Shown here in pieces: positions 1 to 10,018 of a stretch of 64,000 nucleotides of DNA. Origin of the DNA: Cladorhizidae sp. MBARI D1340-BT2. Its lineage: Eukaryota; Porifera; Demospongiae; Poecilosclerida; Cladorhizidae. The stretch lies in NCBI GenBank assembly GCA_028752905.1, contig JAQNBH010000014.1, forward strand, positions 26,241,853 to 26,305,852. The letters are read 5' to 3'. How positions within the stretch are numbered: the first letter of the stretch is position 1; each line of letters opens with the position of its first letter. Made by a program: the position numbers and the translations under genes. The notes under the pieces were generated by a model. The model searched no databases. It was not told where the DNA came from and was given only the letters and a program-made list of their open reading frames with translations.

Positions 1-1415
1 CTACTACACTCACTAGCTGCTAGACCTGTAGCTACTGCACTCACTAGCTGCTAGACCTGTAGCTACTGCACTAGCTGCTAGACCTGTAGCTACTGCACTC
101 ACTAGCTGCTAGTCCTGTAGCTACTACACTCACTAGCTGCTAGTCCTGTAGCTACTACACTCACTAGCTGCTAGACCTGTAGCTACTGCACTAGCTGCTA
201 GTCCTGTAGCTACTACACTCACTAGCTGCTAGACCTGTAGCTACTGCACTCACTAGCTGCTAGACCTGTAGCCACTACACTAGCTGCTAGTCCTGTAGCT
301 ACTACACTCACTAGCTGCTAGACCTGTAGCTACTGCACTAGCTGCTAGTCCTGTAGCTACTGCACTAGCTGCTAGACCTGTAGCTACTACACTCACTAGC
401 TGCTAGTCCTGTAGCTACTACACTCACTAGCTGCTAGACCTGTAGCTACTGCACTAGCTGCTAGTCCTGTAGCTACTACACTCACTAGCTGCTAGTCCTG
501 TAGCTACTGCACTAGCTGCTAGTCCTGTAGCTACTACACTCACTAGCTGCTAGTCCTGTAGCTACTGCACTCACTAGCTGCTAGTCCTGTAGCTACTGCA
601 CTAGCTGCTAGTCCTGTAGTTACTACACTCACTAGCTGCTAGACCTGTAGCTACTACACTCACTAGCTGCTAGACCTGTAGCTACTGCACTAGCTGCTAG
701 TCCTGTAGCTACTGCACTAGCTGCTAGTCCTGTAGCTACTACACTCACTAGCTGCTAGTCCTGTAGCTACTACACTCACTAGCTGCTAGACCTGTAGCTA
801 CTACACTCACTAGCTGCTAGTCCTGTAGCTACTACACTCACTAGCTGCTAGACCTGTAGCTACTGCACTAGCTGCTAGTCCTGTAGCTACTGCACTAGCT
901 GCTAGACCTGTAGCTACTGCACTAGCTGCTAGACCTATAGCTACTGCACTAGCTGCTAGTCCTGTAGCTACTGCACTAGCTGCTAGACCTGTAGCTACTA
1001 CACTCACTAGCTGCTAGTCCTGTAGCTACTGCACTAGCTGCTAGACCTGTAGCTACTGCACTAGCTGCTAGACCTGTAGCTACTACACTCACTAGCTGCT
1101 AGTCCTGTAGCTACTGCACTAGCTGCTAGTCCTGTAGCTACTGCACTAGCTGCTAGACCTGTAGCTACTGCACTAGCTGCTAGTCCTGTAGCTACTACAC
1201 TCACTAGCTGCTAGACCTGTAGCTACTGCACTAGCTGCTAGTCCTGTAGCTACTGCACTAGCTGCTAGTCCTGTAGCTACTGCACTAGCTGCTAGTCCTG
1301 TAGCTACTGCACTAGCTGCTAGTCCTGTAGCTACTGCACTAGCTGCTAGACCTGTAGCTACTGCACTAGCTGCTAGTCCTGTAGCTACTGCACTAGCTGC
1401 TAGACCTGTAGCTAC
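1..1415. repeat. 27/31-bp minisatellite, open at the left edge
   Basis: About 49 units made from a core of CTGCTAG(A/T)CCTGTAGCTACT followed by either GCACTAG (27-bp unit) or ACACTCACTAG (31-bp unit, in which CACT is doubled). The two unit types are intermingled. Each unit contains the perfect 8-bp palindrome GTAGCTAC (first at 28-35). The array starts before the window. Open frames across it on the minus strand (repeats of the type AVATGLAAS) follow from the 27-bp multiple-of-three unit and are not taken as genes. Confidence 0.97.
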
Positions 1416-1930
1416 TAGCTGTAGTCTTAGCAGCTGCTGTTGTACACACAGAAAGAGCTCCAAGATGAAATTTGCAGATTAGCAACTAGCTTGTTATGGA
1501 TCCTCCTCCTGATGTAAGGTGTAATTACTTCTAATGCAAAATAGTACTCATATTTATTACAGATATTCTCTGATAGGAACCATGGTTACTGTTTGCTTCT
1601 GTCCAATCTACCTGACATGACTATATCTATTGCAGTTGTGAAGGAGTTCAAGTAGCTATCTCCTCTATCAGGAGCCATCCCTCTAATTGTTACCATGTAG
1701 ATCAATCTCAATTGGTAATAGTAACCCCCTCCAGTTGTAACCTGGGGGCAAATATAGCAATAATATACGCCCACATAATTGCTCATTAAACTTATAAGCT
1801 GAGAACTGAAGACAACAGGAAATCAAGGGGAAAATATCCTGGGCACCAGTCTGCTTTCCGGTTGCCTGAGCCATGGGCACCCAAGCGAAGAGAAGTCCTC
1901 CAAACAGGCACTTCACAACTGCAATCCATA
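1416..1930. other. Non-coding left flank of the 18-bp array, containing inverted-repeat arms
   Basis: No convincing gene. Two segments, about 1575-1616 and about 1722-1860, recur in reverse complement on the other side of the array (about 2461-2505 and about 2540-2722), at roughly 75-85 percent identity by eye. The stretch at 1716-1730 contains TAATAGTAACCCCC, which resembles the array monomer and may be its source. Confidence 0.6.
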
Positions 1931-2455
1931 GTAAACTCCCTTCTAATAGTAACCTCCCTTCTAATAGTAACCACCCTTCTAATAGTAACCGCCCTTCTAA
2001 TAGTAACCACCCTTCTAATAGTAACCTCCCTTCTAATAGTAACCACCCTTCTAATAGTAACCACCCTTCTAATAGTAACCACCCTTCTAATAGTAACCAC
2101 CCTTCTAATAGTAACCACCCTTCTAATAGTAACCACCCTTCTAATAGTAACCACCCTTCTAATAGTAACCACCCTTCTAATAGTAACCACCCTTCTAATA
2201 GTAACCACCCTTCTAATAGTAACCTCCCTTCTAATAGTAACCACCCTTCTAATAGTAACCACCCTTCTAATAGTAACCACCCTTCTAATAGTAACCTCCC
2301 TTCTAATAGTAACCACCCTTCTAATAGTAACCACCCTTCTAATAGTAACCAACCTTCTAATAGTAACCACCCTTCTAATAGTAACCACCCTTCTAATAGT
2401 AACCACCCTTCTAATAGTAACCACCCTTCTAATAGTAACCACCCTTCCAATAGCA
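1931..2455. repeat. 18-bp minisatellite
   Basis: About 29 copies of CCCTTCTAATAGTAACCA with few substitutions (mostly CCA to CTC). Because the unit is a multiple of three and lacks stop codons in several frames, long hydrophobic or PSNSNH-type open frames appear on both strands. These are low-complexity by-products, not supported genes. The array sits between inverted flanking arms, so it may be the expanded interior of a foldback element. Confidence 0.97.
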
Positions 2456-2460
2456 ATCGC

Positions 2461-2785
2461 AGGTAGATTGGATGGAAGTAAATAGTAACCGTGGTTCCTA
2501 CTAGAGAATATACGATACCTGTTTGGAGAACTTCTAATTGTTAGGTGCCACCCTCTCCCCCCGAAAGCAGAAATCAATGGTTCAATCCCTGCTGGTGCCC
2601 AGAATTTTTTTCCCTGAATTTTGTCCTGCTTGTCTTCAGTTCTCAGTTTGTAGCCCTAGTGAGCAATTATTTGGGTGGTCTTATTGCTATTTGCCTCTGC
2701 GGTTACAATTGGAGGGGCTGTTCCTAAGAAGAAATGGGGTACTTAACTAGTAATACATCCAGTGGCTAAGTCAAGAAAAAGGAAA
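2461..2785. other. Right flank of the 18-bp array, with inverted counterparts of the left flank
   Basis: The segment 2461-2505 is the reverse complement of about 1575-1616, and 2540-2722 is the reverse complement of about 1722-1860, both imperfect. The arms occur in the order A, B, array, A-inverted, B-inverted, which is not a simple nested palindrome. No gene is seen. Confidence 0.6.
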
Positions 2786-2965
2786 GAACCTGTAGCATGC
2801 TGATGGGCCGAGAAACCCGTCAGGCAGGTATTAATGTCAGCTATCACCGGTAGCATGCTGATGGACCGAGAAACCCGCCAGGCAGGCTATTAATGTCAGC
2901 TATCACCTGTAGCATGCTGATGGACCGAGAAACCAGCCAGGCAGGCTATTAATGTCAGCTGTCAA
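2786..2965. repeat. 58-59-bp tandem repeat, three copies
   Basis: Three copies of a unit beginning (C)CTGTAGCATGCTGATGG and ending TTAATGTCAGCTATCA, with starts offset by 58 and 59 bp. Each contains the perfect 8-bp palindrome AGCATGCT (first at 2794-2801). Confidence 0.95.
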
Positions 2966-3353
2966 CTGCAGTCAGGCCAGTCTAGCTTTGACTCTGTTGC
3001 CGGAGTTCTCTATCGTTCTCTTCCCTGTTGATCATTCCCACTTTTCATAGGCACGCATTATTTAAGACAGGCGACTCATTTATATTTTTTCATTGGTGAA
3101 GGAATGGTGCACAGAGCCACATAGGTGCGTACATGTAGGTAGATGATGGGTTTGCCATGCCCGGCAGTACCAAGTGTTCCGTCCAACTCCCACTTAAGGC
3201 TCACTTCAGTTGCCAATCGCTAATTGGATGCATTCTAATTAATATTGTGTAAGCACTCGGAATGCTCCTGGAGTGTTGTCCAGACAACTCCCTGGTGTTA
3301 ATGACTGAAATAATAATATGCCTAATTGGAATCCATAATAAAGATGTCAGTAA
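2966..3353. other. Stretch without recognisable features
   Basis: Unique-looking AT-rich DNA. I see no supported exon, RNA gene or repeat before the MITE that begins at 3354. Confidence 0.5.
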
Positions 3354-3607
3354 AGGCTGGTTCACAACATGACCATGACCATGCATTGCATTGCGTTGCA
3401 TGTTGTCCTTTGACCCGAGCCGCCGCTGCCACGCGATGTTCTGATTGGTCCGACGCTGCATTTCAGACGCTGAATTAGAAATCCAGCATCTGAAACGCAG
3501 CGTCGGACCAATCAGTGTCCGTTTTTGTTGAGCGCGATTCGAGGGTCAAAAGTCAATTGACTACATGCAACGCAACACTAGGCCAGCGTCGTGTTGTGAA
3601 CCAGGCT
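3354..3607. mobile_element. Harbinger-like foldback MITE (254 bp)
   Basis: The ends are inverted copies: AGGCTGGTTCACAAC at 3354-3368 and the complement of AGCCTGGTTCACAAC at 3593-3607, with one mismatch. Both are flanked by the trinucleotide TAA (3351-3353 and 3608-3610), as expected for a 3-bp target duplication of the PIF/Harbinger type. A second inverted pair sits in the middle (about 3443-3475 against 3482-3515, sharing TTGGTCCGACGCTGC), so the whole element folds back. It has no coding capacity. The superfamily assignment is inferred from the 3-bp TAA duplication and the end sequence. Confidence 0.8.
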
Positions 3608-3610
3608 TAA

Positions 3611-4008
3611 GGCAAGCTGACCCCTGAGCCTTGCAGTCAGGGTTGAAGTCAGGAGACTGGCTTTGCCGACATCTTGGTATGCTCTAAGTGGAATAAATAA
3701 TAGGCAGTAGGAGGAGTTAGCCACCTGGAGCTATGACTGGCCCTCCCTTTATAGATAAGTTTAGCTGATTCTGGGAGGGGTGGGTGTTAAAAATATAATA
3801 CAGTAGACCTTTATCCAAACTCTATGGGTTATTTAGATAGCTGGATATGAGAAGTAAACCGTGTTCAGGAAATGTGTATAGCTAAAACTGCATGTCTCTT
3901 AACAATAGCTAAAGTGGAAGCTACACACCAGTCTTGACCTTTGAAAAGAAGCAGATAAGACTTCCAGCTGCACTGGCAGACTCCTGGAGGTTGTTGTAGT
4001 GATAATGC
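3611..4008. other. Stretch without recognisable features
   Basis: No supported exon or repeat. A short polypyrimidine or AT mixture only. Confidence 0.4.
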
Positions 4009-4229
4009 CGTGAGCATTAGGGACTGCTGCAAAGTCTTCACTTACCTGCTGTACAAGCATAAATTTTGTATGGTAACCCTGAAACTTGTGAAGTGAGGGA
4101 TTTATGGGCTACTATTGTCGTGAGCATTAGGGACTGCTGCAAAGTCTTCACTTACCTGCTGTACAAGCATAAATTTTGTATGGTAACCCTGAAACTTGTG
4201 AAGTGAGGGATTTATGGGCTACTATTGTA
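4009..4229. repeat. 110-bp tandem duplication
   Basis: The sequence starting TGAGCATTAGGGACTGCTGC at 4011 is repeated from 4121 with essentially no differences, giving two adjacent 110-bp copies. This suggests a recent duplication. No coding frame is evident. Confidence 0.95.
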
Positions 4230-4545
4230 GAAGTCAATATTGACAGGTCAATGAATGACTCCTATCCTTGAAAAACAACGAATTTTATAATGTTACATAA
4301 CAGGTAAAGATCATCATTATGATACATCATTGTCTACTAACAATTAATTAGAGTTCAAAGGTTAGTTGGAAGAGCCAAGCCACTACATTGTAATGATATA
4401 TATACATATGCTTGTTGCATGTGCCTGGAGGTTGTTAGAGGATGAGGACCACTGGATTTATTTGAGCATTTTGAAATGCAATCCTTTCCCCCAAAACTTG
4501 GCAACTAGATTTCCCCTGTATCTTGTTCTATGTGTGTCCTTGTAG
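4230..4545. other. Probable intron or upstream sequence of the 4.5-kb exon
   Basis: No supported feature apart from a polypyrimidine-containing tract and the AG acceptor at its end (4544-4545). Confidence 0.4.
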
Positions 4546-6103
4546 ATGTTTGAATACACAGTGCCCTCCCCTCTTGACACTCTGGAGGCTTTCGTTTATG
4601 AGAATGAGGAGTATCCCATTGTTTGCTTTGGCCTCAAGGAAGGGTAAGGCTCTTTCATTCAACCTGTTGGTTGTCTGAGCACAAAGCTCACTGCTGCTTG
4701 CAATGCTGTGTGGTCTTGTACTTCTTCTGTCGTCTTTTTCTTTCTCTCTTCCTCTCCATGTGTCTGTCTCTTTCGGGTCCTTTTTGCATGTTCTCTCCTC
4801 TCTCTGCCACTTGTCCTCCTTATTCCTATCTGTCTCTCCATTGTATAAACACCCTCTTTCCTCTCTCCTCTCTCTTTTTTTCCTTTCTTTGTCTCTGTTT
4901 TCTCTCTCTGTCCTTTATATATATATATCTCTTCCTTCATTTTGTACTTCTTCCTGTCCTTTACCATTGCCCCATTGCTCCCTGACTTTCTCTCACATTG
5001 CTTCGTCCTACTTCCCCTTCCCTTGTGTGCGGCTCGACTCCTTTACCTCTCTCTTCCATTTCTCCTCTTCCTCTCTTCCACCCCTGACCTCCCCTTATCT
5101 TCCTCTTGCCTTCCACCTGTCTCATCCTCCCACTATTTTTCCTCTTCTCTCTTTCCATTCTTTCCTTCCCTCTTTCTTTAATCCTTCCTTCTTCCATTCA
5201 TTCCTTCTCCTACCTTGCTTCTTCCCTCCTCCCTTCCTCCCTCCCTTCCTTCCCTGCCTTGCTTCCTCTCCTCCCACCCTGTCTTCCTCACCTCCTTCCT
5301 CCCTTACTTCCTCCTTTCCTTCCTTCTTCCTCCATTCCTCCTCTTTTCCTTCCTGACTTCCTTCCTTCCTTCCTGCTCTCCTTCCTCCCTTCCCGACTTC
5401 CTTCTTCCCTTCCACCTATTATCTCCCACCACCATTCTTCCCTCTTTTCTCCTCCTGCAGGGAGAATGGAATGATGATATTTGACACATGCAATCTCAAC
5501 ACTCAGGCTAGCTGGTACACAGACAAGCCTGAGGGGAGAGACATCAATATCCTCTGCATCCGACAGCTTGAGAAGAACACATTCTTTGTTGGCATGGACC
5601 GTATCCTAAAATGATTATAGATCGTATTTTTAGGAGAGCTGGCTTGAAGCTGGAAGACGGAGGAAAGGAAAATGAAGGCATGGGGATATATACTGTACAG
5701 TGCTTTTTTCGAGGAGCTGAAGTTTTGAGTTTTTCACAACTTGATCCTAAACATGAAAATGAGGCCCTCCAATTTACCGCGCCTTCGTTAAACAATTTAG
5801 TTAAGGCAACAGAATATAAAGGAAAGGGGTGTGGCCTGATTTTAAATTGGTGCACATGCCTTTGGTTTTTAAACTGGAGGGTGTGTGTTGGAGGGGGAGA
5901 CGACATGGGGGAGGGGGAAGATGCCAGTGTGTACGCAGTAAACTGTGTGGGCATTGCAGATTGGGATGAATTGAGCCATGTTTGTAGTCCTTGATGGAGG
6001 TTGTCTTTAGGCTGCAGCAAGTTCCTAGACCATAAAGGAGACATGAAACCTGGAGAAGCAAGAGCCTCACAGGTCAACTTCGACAGGAAGTCTGAAAACA
6101 TGG
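4546..6103 (+). CDS. Three-exon fragment of an unidentified protein-coding gene
   Basis: Three segments join in one open frame. Exon 4546-4643 lies between TTGTAG and GTAAGG. Exon 5461-5600 follows a long polypyrimidine tract ending CTCCTGCAG, with a weak donor GTATCC. Exon 6011-6103 lies between CTTTAG and GTGAGG. Splice phases 2, 1 and 1 match at every junction, giving about 110 residues without a stop. The product begins MFEYTVPSPLDTLEAFVYEN and includes the stretches IVCFGLKEG, MMIFDTCNL and INILCIRQLEKNTFFVGMDR. The alternating hydrophobic strand pattern could be a beta-propeller (WD40 or CNH-like) blade, but I cannot name the family. The first residue is not necessarily the start codon, because an acceptor precedes it. 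Further exons probably lie downstream (9.3, 18.1 and perhaps 29 and 34 kb). Confidence 0.6.
4690..5459. repeat. Polypyrimidine (CT-rich) tract in an intron
   Basis: About 750 bases of almost pure C and T on the plus strand, in irregular CTTCCT, CCTCTC and TCCTTC blocks, ending directly at the acceptor CTCCTGCAG before the exon at 5461. Long Ser/Leu/Pro frames on the plus strand and Lys/Glu/Arg frames on the minus strand are composition artefacts. Such a mirror-symmetric homopurine-homopyrimidine tract can form triplex (H-DNA). Confidence 0.9.
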
Positions 6104-6240
6104 GTGAGGAAGCCTGCGTGTAAATGGATCACAGATATTGCATCAGCTGCATGGAATTTAGCTTTTGGTGTTCAGTGAAGGAATACAAAATGATTTACAG
6201 AATGGAACTTAAATCAGTTCTGGAACCTTCCAGAGTGTAA

Positions 6241-6420
6241 ATATGCTTGCCAGAAGGCACTGGACTGACCTTTAGTTGCCTGAAGGCACTGGGCTGAGCT
6301 TTAGTTGCCTGAAGGCACTGGGCTGAGCTTCAGTTGCCTGAAGGCACTGGGCTGAGCTTTAGTTTCCTGAAGGCACTGGACTGAACTTTAATTGCCCCAA
6401 GGCTCTGGGCTGAGCTTTAG
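6241..6420. repeat. 29-bp minisatellite, about six copies
   Basis: Units of the form TGCCTGAAGGCACTGGGCTG followed by AGCTTTAGT, with decay at both ends. The core CCTGAAGGCA is partly palindromic. Confidence 0.9.
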
Positions 6421-6551
6421 AATAGTAATACTTGTAGATAAAAATTGGCATTTCATTTTCTATGCATTTCCTCTTGTTATTTTTTCATATGTGTGTAAGG
6501 GGGCAGAACTGCCACTATGATAAAGCTAAAGCTTGTATGATTATTTTCAGG

Positions 6552-6600
6552 TGACTTCATCAAACACATTGTAGATTTCCAGCTTGTTGTAGCTGTTGTT
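6552..6600 (+). CDS. Possible small exon
   Basis: An acceptor TTTTCAG at 6545-6551 is followed by an open segment that continues the phase-1 frame of the exon ending at 6103 (GDFIKHIVDFQL). The donor is not clear (GTTGTA near 6588 is weak), so the end is approximate. If real, it would supply the phase-0 junction needed by the exon at 9311. Confidence 0.25.
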
Positions 6601-6604
6601 ATTT

Positions 6605-7334
6605 GTCAACATTGATCGTAATACATTTGATTTTCTATCAGGCATTATACCTGGGAGCTGCTATATAATATATAATACTTGTGTTTTATTAATCTCTACT
6701 CTGCACAGTGTATCTCTCCAATTGTGTACTGAGCTTCCACAGGCATGGAATGCAGGGGAAGTCCCTTTTGACACAACAGGTCTGTACGAATAATTATTGG
6801 AATTTTATTTGTCATTTTTTATTTTTTTATTAATGCACATGCCTGTAGTACACGTGCCTGTAGCGCTTGCCACGTTAACTTTCCAATTTTTAAAAAAACA
6901 CCTTATTGTCAGTTAAGTTTCAAATTTTCTATACCCAAATACCTACAAAAATGTGTATTATGCTTCTATGGCATACGTGCCAGTTGTGAGGTCACGTTAT
7001 AGTTTGCGTAGAGATACTTTTGGCTCCGTTTGTATGTAAGCCTTCCTTCTAGCTGATGGGGGTGAGGGGAGAGGTGGAAAGGTTCCGCTGAAGCTGAACA
7101 CAGAGAAAAGCAAAGTATTCGACACAGTAAGAAAGCAATGATGGCCACAGCGATCAGATACAGCGATCTACAGGATCAGGAGATTCTTCAACTATTGAGC
7201 CTGAAGTCCTTACTCAAGCCAAGCGATAGACACATACATACCTTAAGTACAAACCGTATCGCCGCACAGCTCATGTTGCAGTTTATCTTCCATTAGTTCT
7301 TGTTTTCTTGTTTGTGGGGGGAATTGTCTTAAGT
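6605..7334. other. Stretch without recognisable features
   Basis: AT-rich DNA, presumably intronic. Short open frames on both strands have no recognisable content. Confidence 0.4.
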
Positions 7335-7650
7335 AATTTTAGTGATTTGGGTAAAATCTATGGGTGATAGAAATGTTAAGTGTTTTGGGGTAATCTCTAT
7401 AGGTGATAGAAATTTTAAGTGTTTTGGGGTAATCTCTATAGGTGATAGTGTTTTGGGTAATCTCTATAGGTGATAGAAATTTTAAGTGTTTTGGGTAATC
7501 TCTATAGGTGATAGAAATTTTAAGTGTTTTGGGTAATTTTAAGTGTTTTGGGTAATCTCTATAGGTGATAGAAATTTTAAGTGTTTTGGGTAATCTTAGA
7601 AATTTTGGGTAATCCTGATAGAATTTTTTTTTAAGTGTTTTGGGTTAAAT
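7335..7650. repeat. 38-bp minisatellite, about seven irregular copies
   Basis: Units contain GTGTTTTGGGTAATCTCTAT followed by AGGTGATAGAAATTTTAA. Several copies are truncated internally, and the last ones decay into TTTTTTTAAGTGTTTTGGG. No coding function. Confidence 0.9.
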
Positions 7651-7710
7651 TAACAGAGTAAAAACGTTTAAAAACAACTCATACAGATTCGATTCACACT
7701 ATTTAGTGAT

Positions 7711-7883
7711 CCAATGATAGGGAAAAGTTTGGTTTCCATAGCAACATAACTATGGTGTCCTTGTGGTCATGAGTCATAAAAAAATAATTCGTTATATACT
7801 AACGAATTATTTTTTGATGACTCATGACCACAAGGACACCATAGTTATGTTGCTATGGAAACCAAACTTTTCCCTATCATTGG
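7711..7883. repeat. Near-perfect long hairpin (84-bp arms, 5-nt loop)
   Basis: The left arm 7711-7794, starting CCAATGATAGGGAAAAG, is the reverse complement of the right arm 7800-7883, with a single mismatch by eye in the A/T run near the tip. The loop is TATAC (7795-7799). There is no coding frame inside. No target duplication is obvious beside the arms. It may be a foldback MITE, a solo palindrome, or a transcribed hairpin. Confidence 0.92.
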
Positions 7884-8081
7884 GGACACCTTAAATCTTA
7901 CCAAAATGTGTAAAGAAAAAGTATTGCCATAATAATGTGTTCGTAGTAATTGTAGTAAGTTAATGTGGCAAGCATAGTAGTGGAGATGGCAAAATCACGG
8001 TCAGAAAACTGTAGCATAAGTTTGAGGGGTTTGAATTTTTTAATGGCCGATGATCACAAACTACCATCATGGAGTGTTTCT

Positions 8082-8480
8082 TCCTGGCATTTCTGCTTGC
8101 ATGGAATCACCCTGACCTTTCTGCTGTTTCTGAAACTTGTTCTTCCTACATAGGCACTTAAGCTTGCCAGGAATCACTCTGGCCTTTCTATTGTTTCTGA
8201 AACTTGTTCTTCCTAGGAAAGCTACACCGACACTTATGCCTGCCAGGAATCACTCTGGCCTTTCTATTGTTTCTGAAAGATGTTCTTCCTAGGAGAGCTG
8301 CACCGACACTTATGCCTGCCAGGAATCACTCTGGCCTTTCTGCTGTTTCTGAAAGATGTTCTTCCTAGGAGAGCTGCACCAACACTTATGCCTGCCAGGA
8401 ATCACTCTGGCCTTTCTGCTGTTTCTGATGAAACTTGTTCTTCCTTGGAAAGCTGCACAATGCTTGCCTGGAATCACTCT
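8082..8480. repeat. 76-bp tandem repeat, about five copies
   Basis: The landmark CACTCTGGCC recurs at 8175, 8251, 8327 and 8403, exactly 76 bp apart. Each later copy carries TTCTTCCTAGGAGAGCTGCA with the perfect palindrome TCCTAGGA (for example 8287-8294). Open frames over it (92 residues at 8280-8558) are repeats of LPGITLAFLLFLKDVL type and are not considered a gene. Confidence 0.93.
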
Positions 8481-8925
8481 GAATCCCTTGGTTATTGGGC
8501 AAGGTACCCCCTAGATGGGGGTGTCTTTGTTGCAAGTTTTGTTGCATGCATTAATTAGTGAGACATAGTTTGTTTGCTCATCTCAATGGAGTTGATTAAC
8601 TGCTGGCTAGCCACATTAACAGTTTTGGTCGATTGTCCCTGAAAATAGCTATTAGATTTTAATTTTAATAAAACACTAATGAGTCAAGGTTAATAATTAA
8701 GACTAAGAGCTAGTTCACCAAGCTATGCAGCATGGACGTCACATGGATTCCCACGCAACCATAACTCTGCAACGACGCTGTGGTTCAGAATTGCTATATG
8801 AGCCTGCATTTACTCCCCGTATAAGTACAAGTACCCAGGACAAACATGAATAATTCATTGCCTAATTATGTATTGTTGTTTACTTACCATGTTGTTGTAT
8901 TTCTATCCTGTGCAATCTCAAATAC
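8481..8925. other. Stretch without recognisable features
   Basis: No exon or repeat supported. Confidence 0.4.
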
Positions 8926-9040
8926 TCGAGGGTATTCAGTTAGGTGGGTGGTGTGTGCATGATGGGGTTTTCAGTTGGGAGGTGGTGGGTGTGTGCATGA
9001 TGGGTTTTCAGTTGGTAGGTGGGTGGTGTGGGGGTGTGCA
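8926..9040. repeat. Short GT-rich tandem repeat, about three copies
   Basis: Copies of GGTGGTGTGTGCATGATGGG followed by GTTTTCAGTTGG, decaying to the right. A run of C at 9150-9163 follows. Confidence 0.8.
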
Positions 9041-9310
9041 TGATGCAACTTGGTGTGCTTGGAAACTCATTTCTACTGGGTTCAGAGTGCAGCACCTCTT
9101 ACCTTCCACATCATGGTGTTCTATGTGTTCCCGAGGGAGGGCAAGATAACCCCCCCCCCCCCTCCCATCATGTCATCATATTCTTCTTTTTGCTCAATAT
9201 CTTGTGCTCTCTAGAGGAGATAGAATTTGAAATAAGGAGTTTCCTGCAATTTGGGGTTTCTCTTCCTTCAGGACTGTCTGAATAACTTACACTTTTTCCT
9301 TTGCTTATAG

Positions 9311-9366
9311 GTGATTGCAGAGGTTGTGGATGGGTCTAAAGTCTTTCATTTGCTAGGCTCCCACGG
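9311..9366 (+). CDS. Candidate exon
   Basis: A 56-bp open segment lies between acceptor TGCTTATAG and a consensus donor GTAAGT at 9367. Read in phase 0 it gives VIAEVVDGSKVFHLLGSHG. An alternative acceptor GATTGCAG ends at 9320. It does not join directly to the exon ending at 6103 (the phase would give a stop), so at least one exon in between is needed. It is probably part of the same plus-strand gene. Confidence 0.45.
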
Positions 9367-9410
9367 GTAAGTGAAGCACGCGAACATCCCAATAATGTTT
9401 GTCACATGAC

Positions 9411-10018
9411 TACACACATATACCTGCACACACATGTACCTGCACACACATACACCAGCACACACATATACCTGCACACACATACACCTGCACACACATA
9501 CACCTGCACACACATGTACCTGCACACACATACACCAGCACACACATACACCTACACACACATATGTACCTGCATACACCTGCACACACATACACCTGCC
9601 CACGCACATGTACCTGCACACACATGCACCTGCACACACACACACCTGCACACACATGCACCTGCACACACATGTACCTGCACACACATGTACCTGCACA
9701 CACATATACCTGCACACCATACACCTGCACTCACATATACCTGCACACACATTTACCTGCACACACATATACCTGCACACACATATACCTGCACACACAT
9801 ATACCTGCACACACATATACCTGCACACACATATACCTGCACACACATACACCTGCACACACATACACCTGCACACACATACACCTGCACACACATACAC
9901 CTGCCCACACACATGTACCTGCACACACATACACCTGCACACACATATACCTGCACACACATACACCTGTACACACATACACCAGCACATGCATACACCT
10001 GCACACACATACAAACAC
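9411..10018. repeat. 16-bp minisatellite, about 37 copies
   Basis: Units ACACACATACACCTGC with variants ATATACC, ATGTACC and ATACACCAGC. It lies just downstream of the donor at 9367, so it is probably intronic. THIPAHTYTCTH-type frames on the plus strand and VCAGVCVCR-type frames on the minus strand are by-products. Confidence 0.97.

Noticed and set aside
1683..2577. Open frames of about 200-260 codons of LLLEGW, VTIRR, LLIVT and PSNSNH repeats
   Set aside because: By-products of the 18-bp minisatellite, open in at least four frames at once.
4623..5489. Ser/Leu/Pro-rich plus-strand and Lys/Glu/Arg-rich minus-strand frames
   Set aside because: Composition artefact of the polypyrimidine tract, which lies inside an intron between two matching exons.
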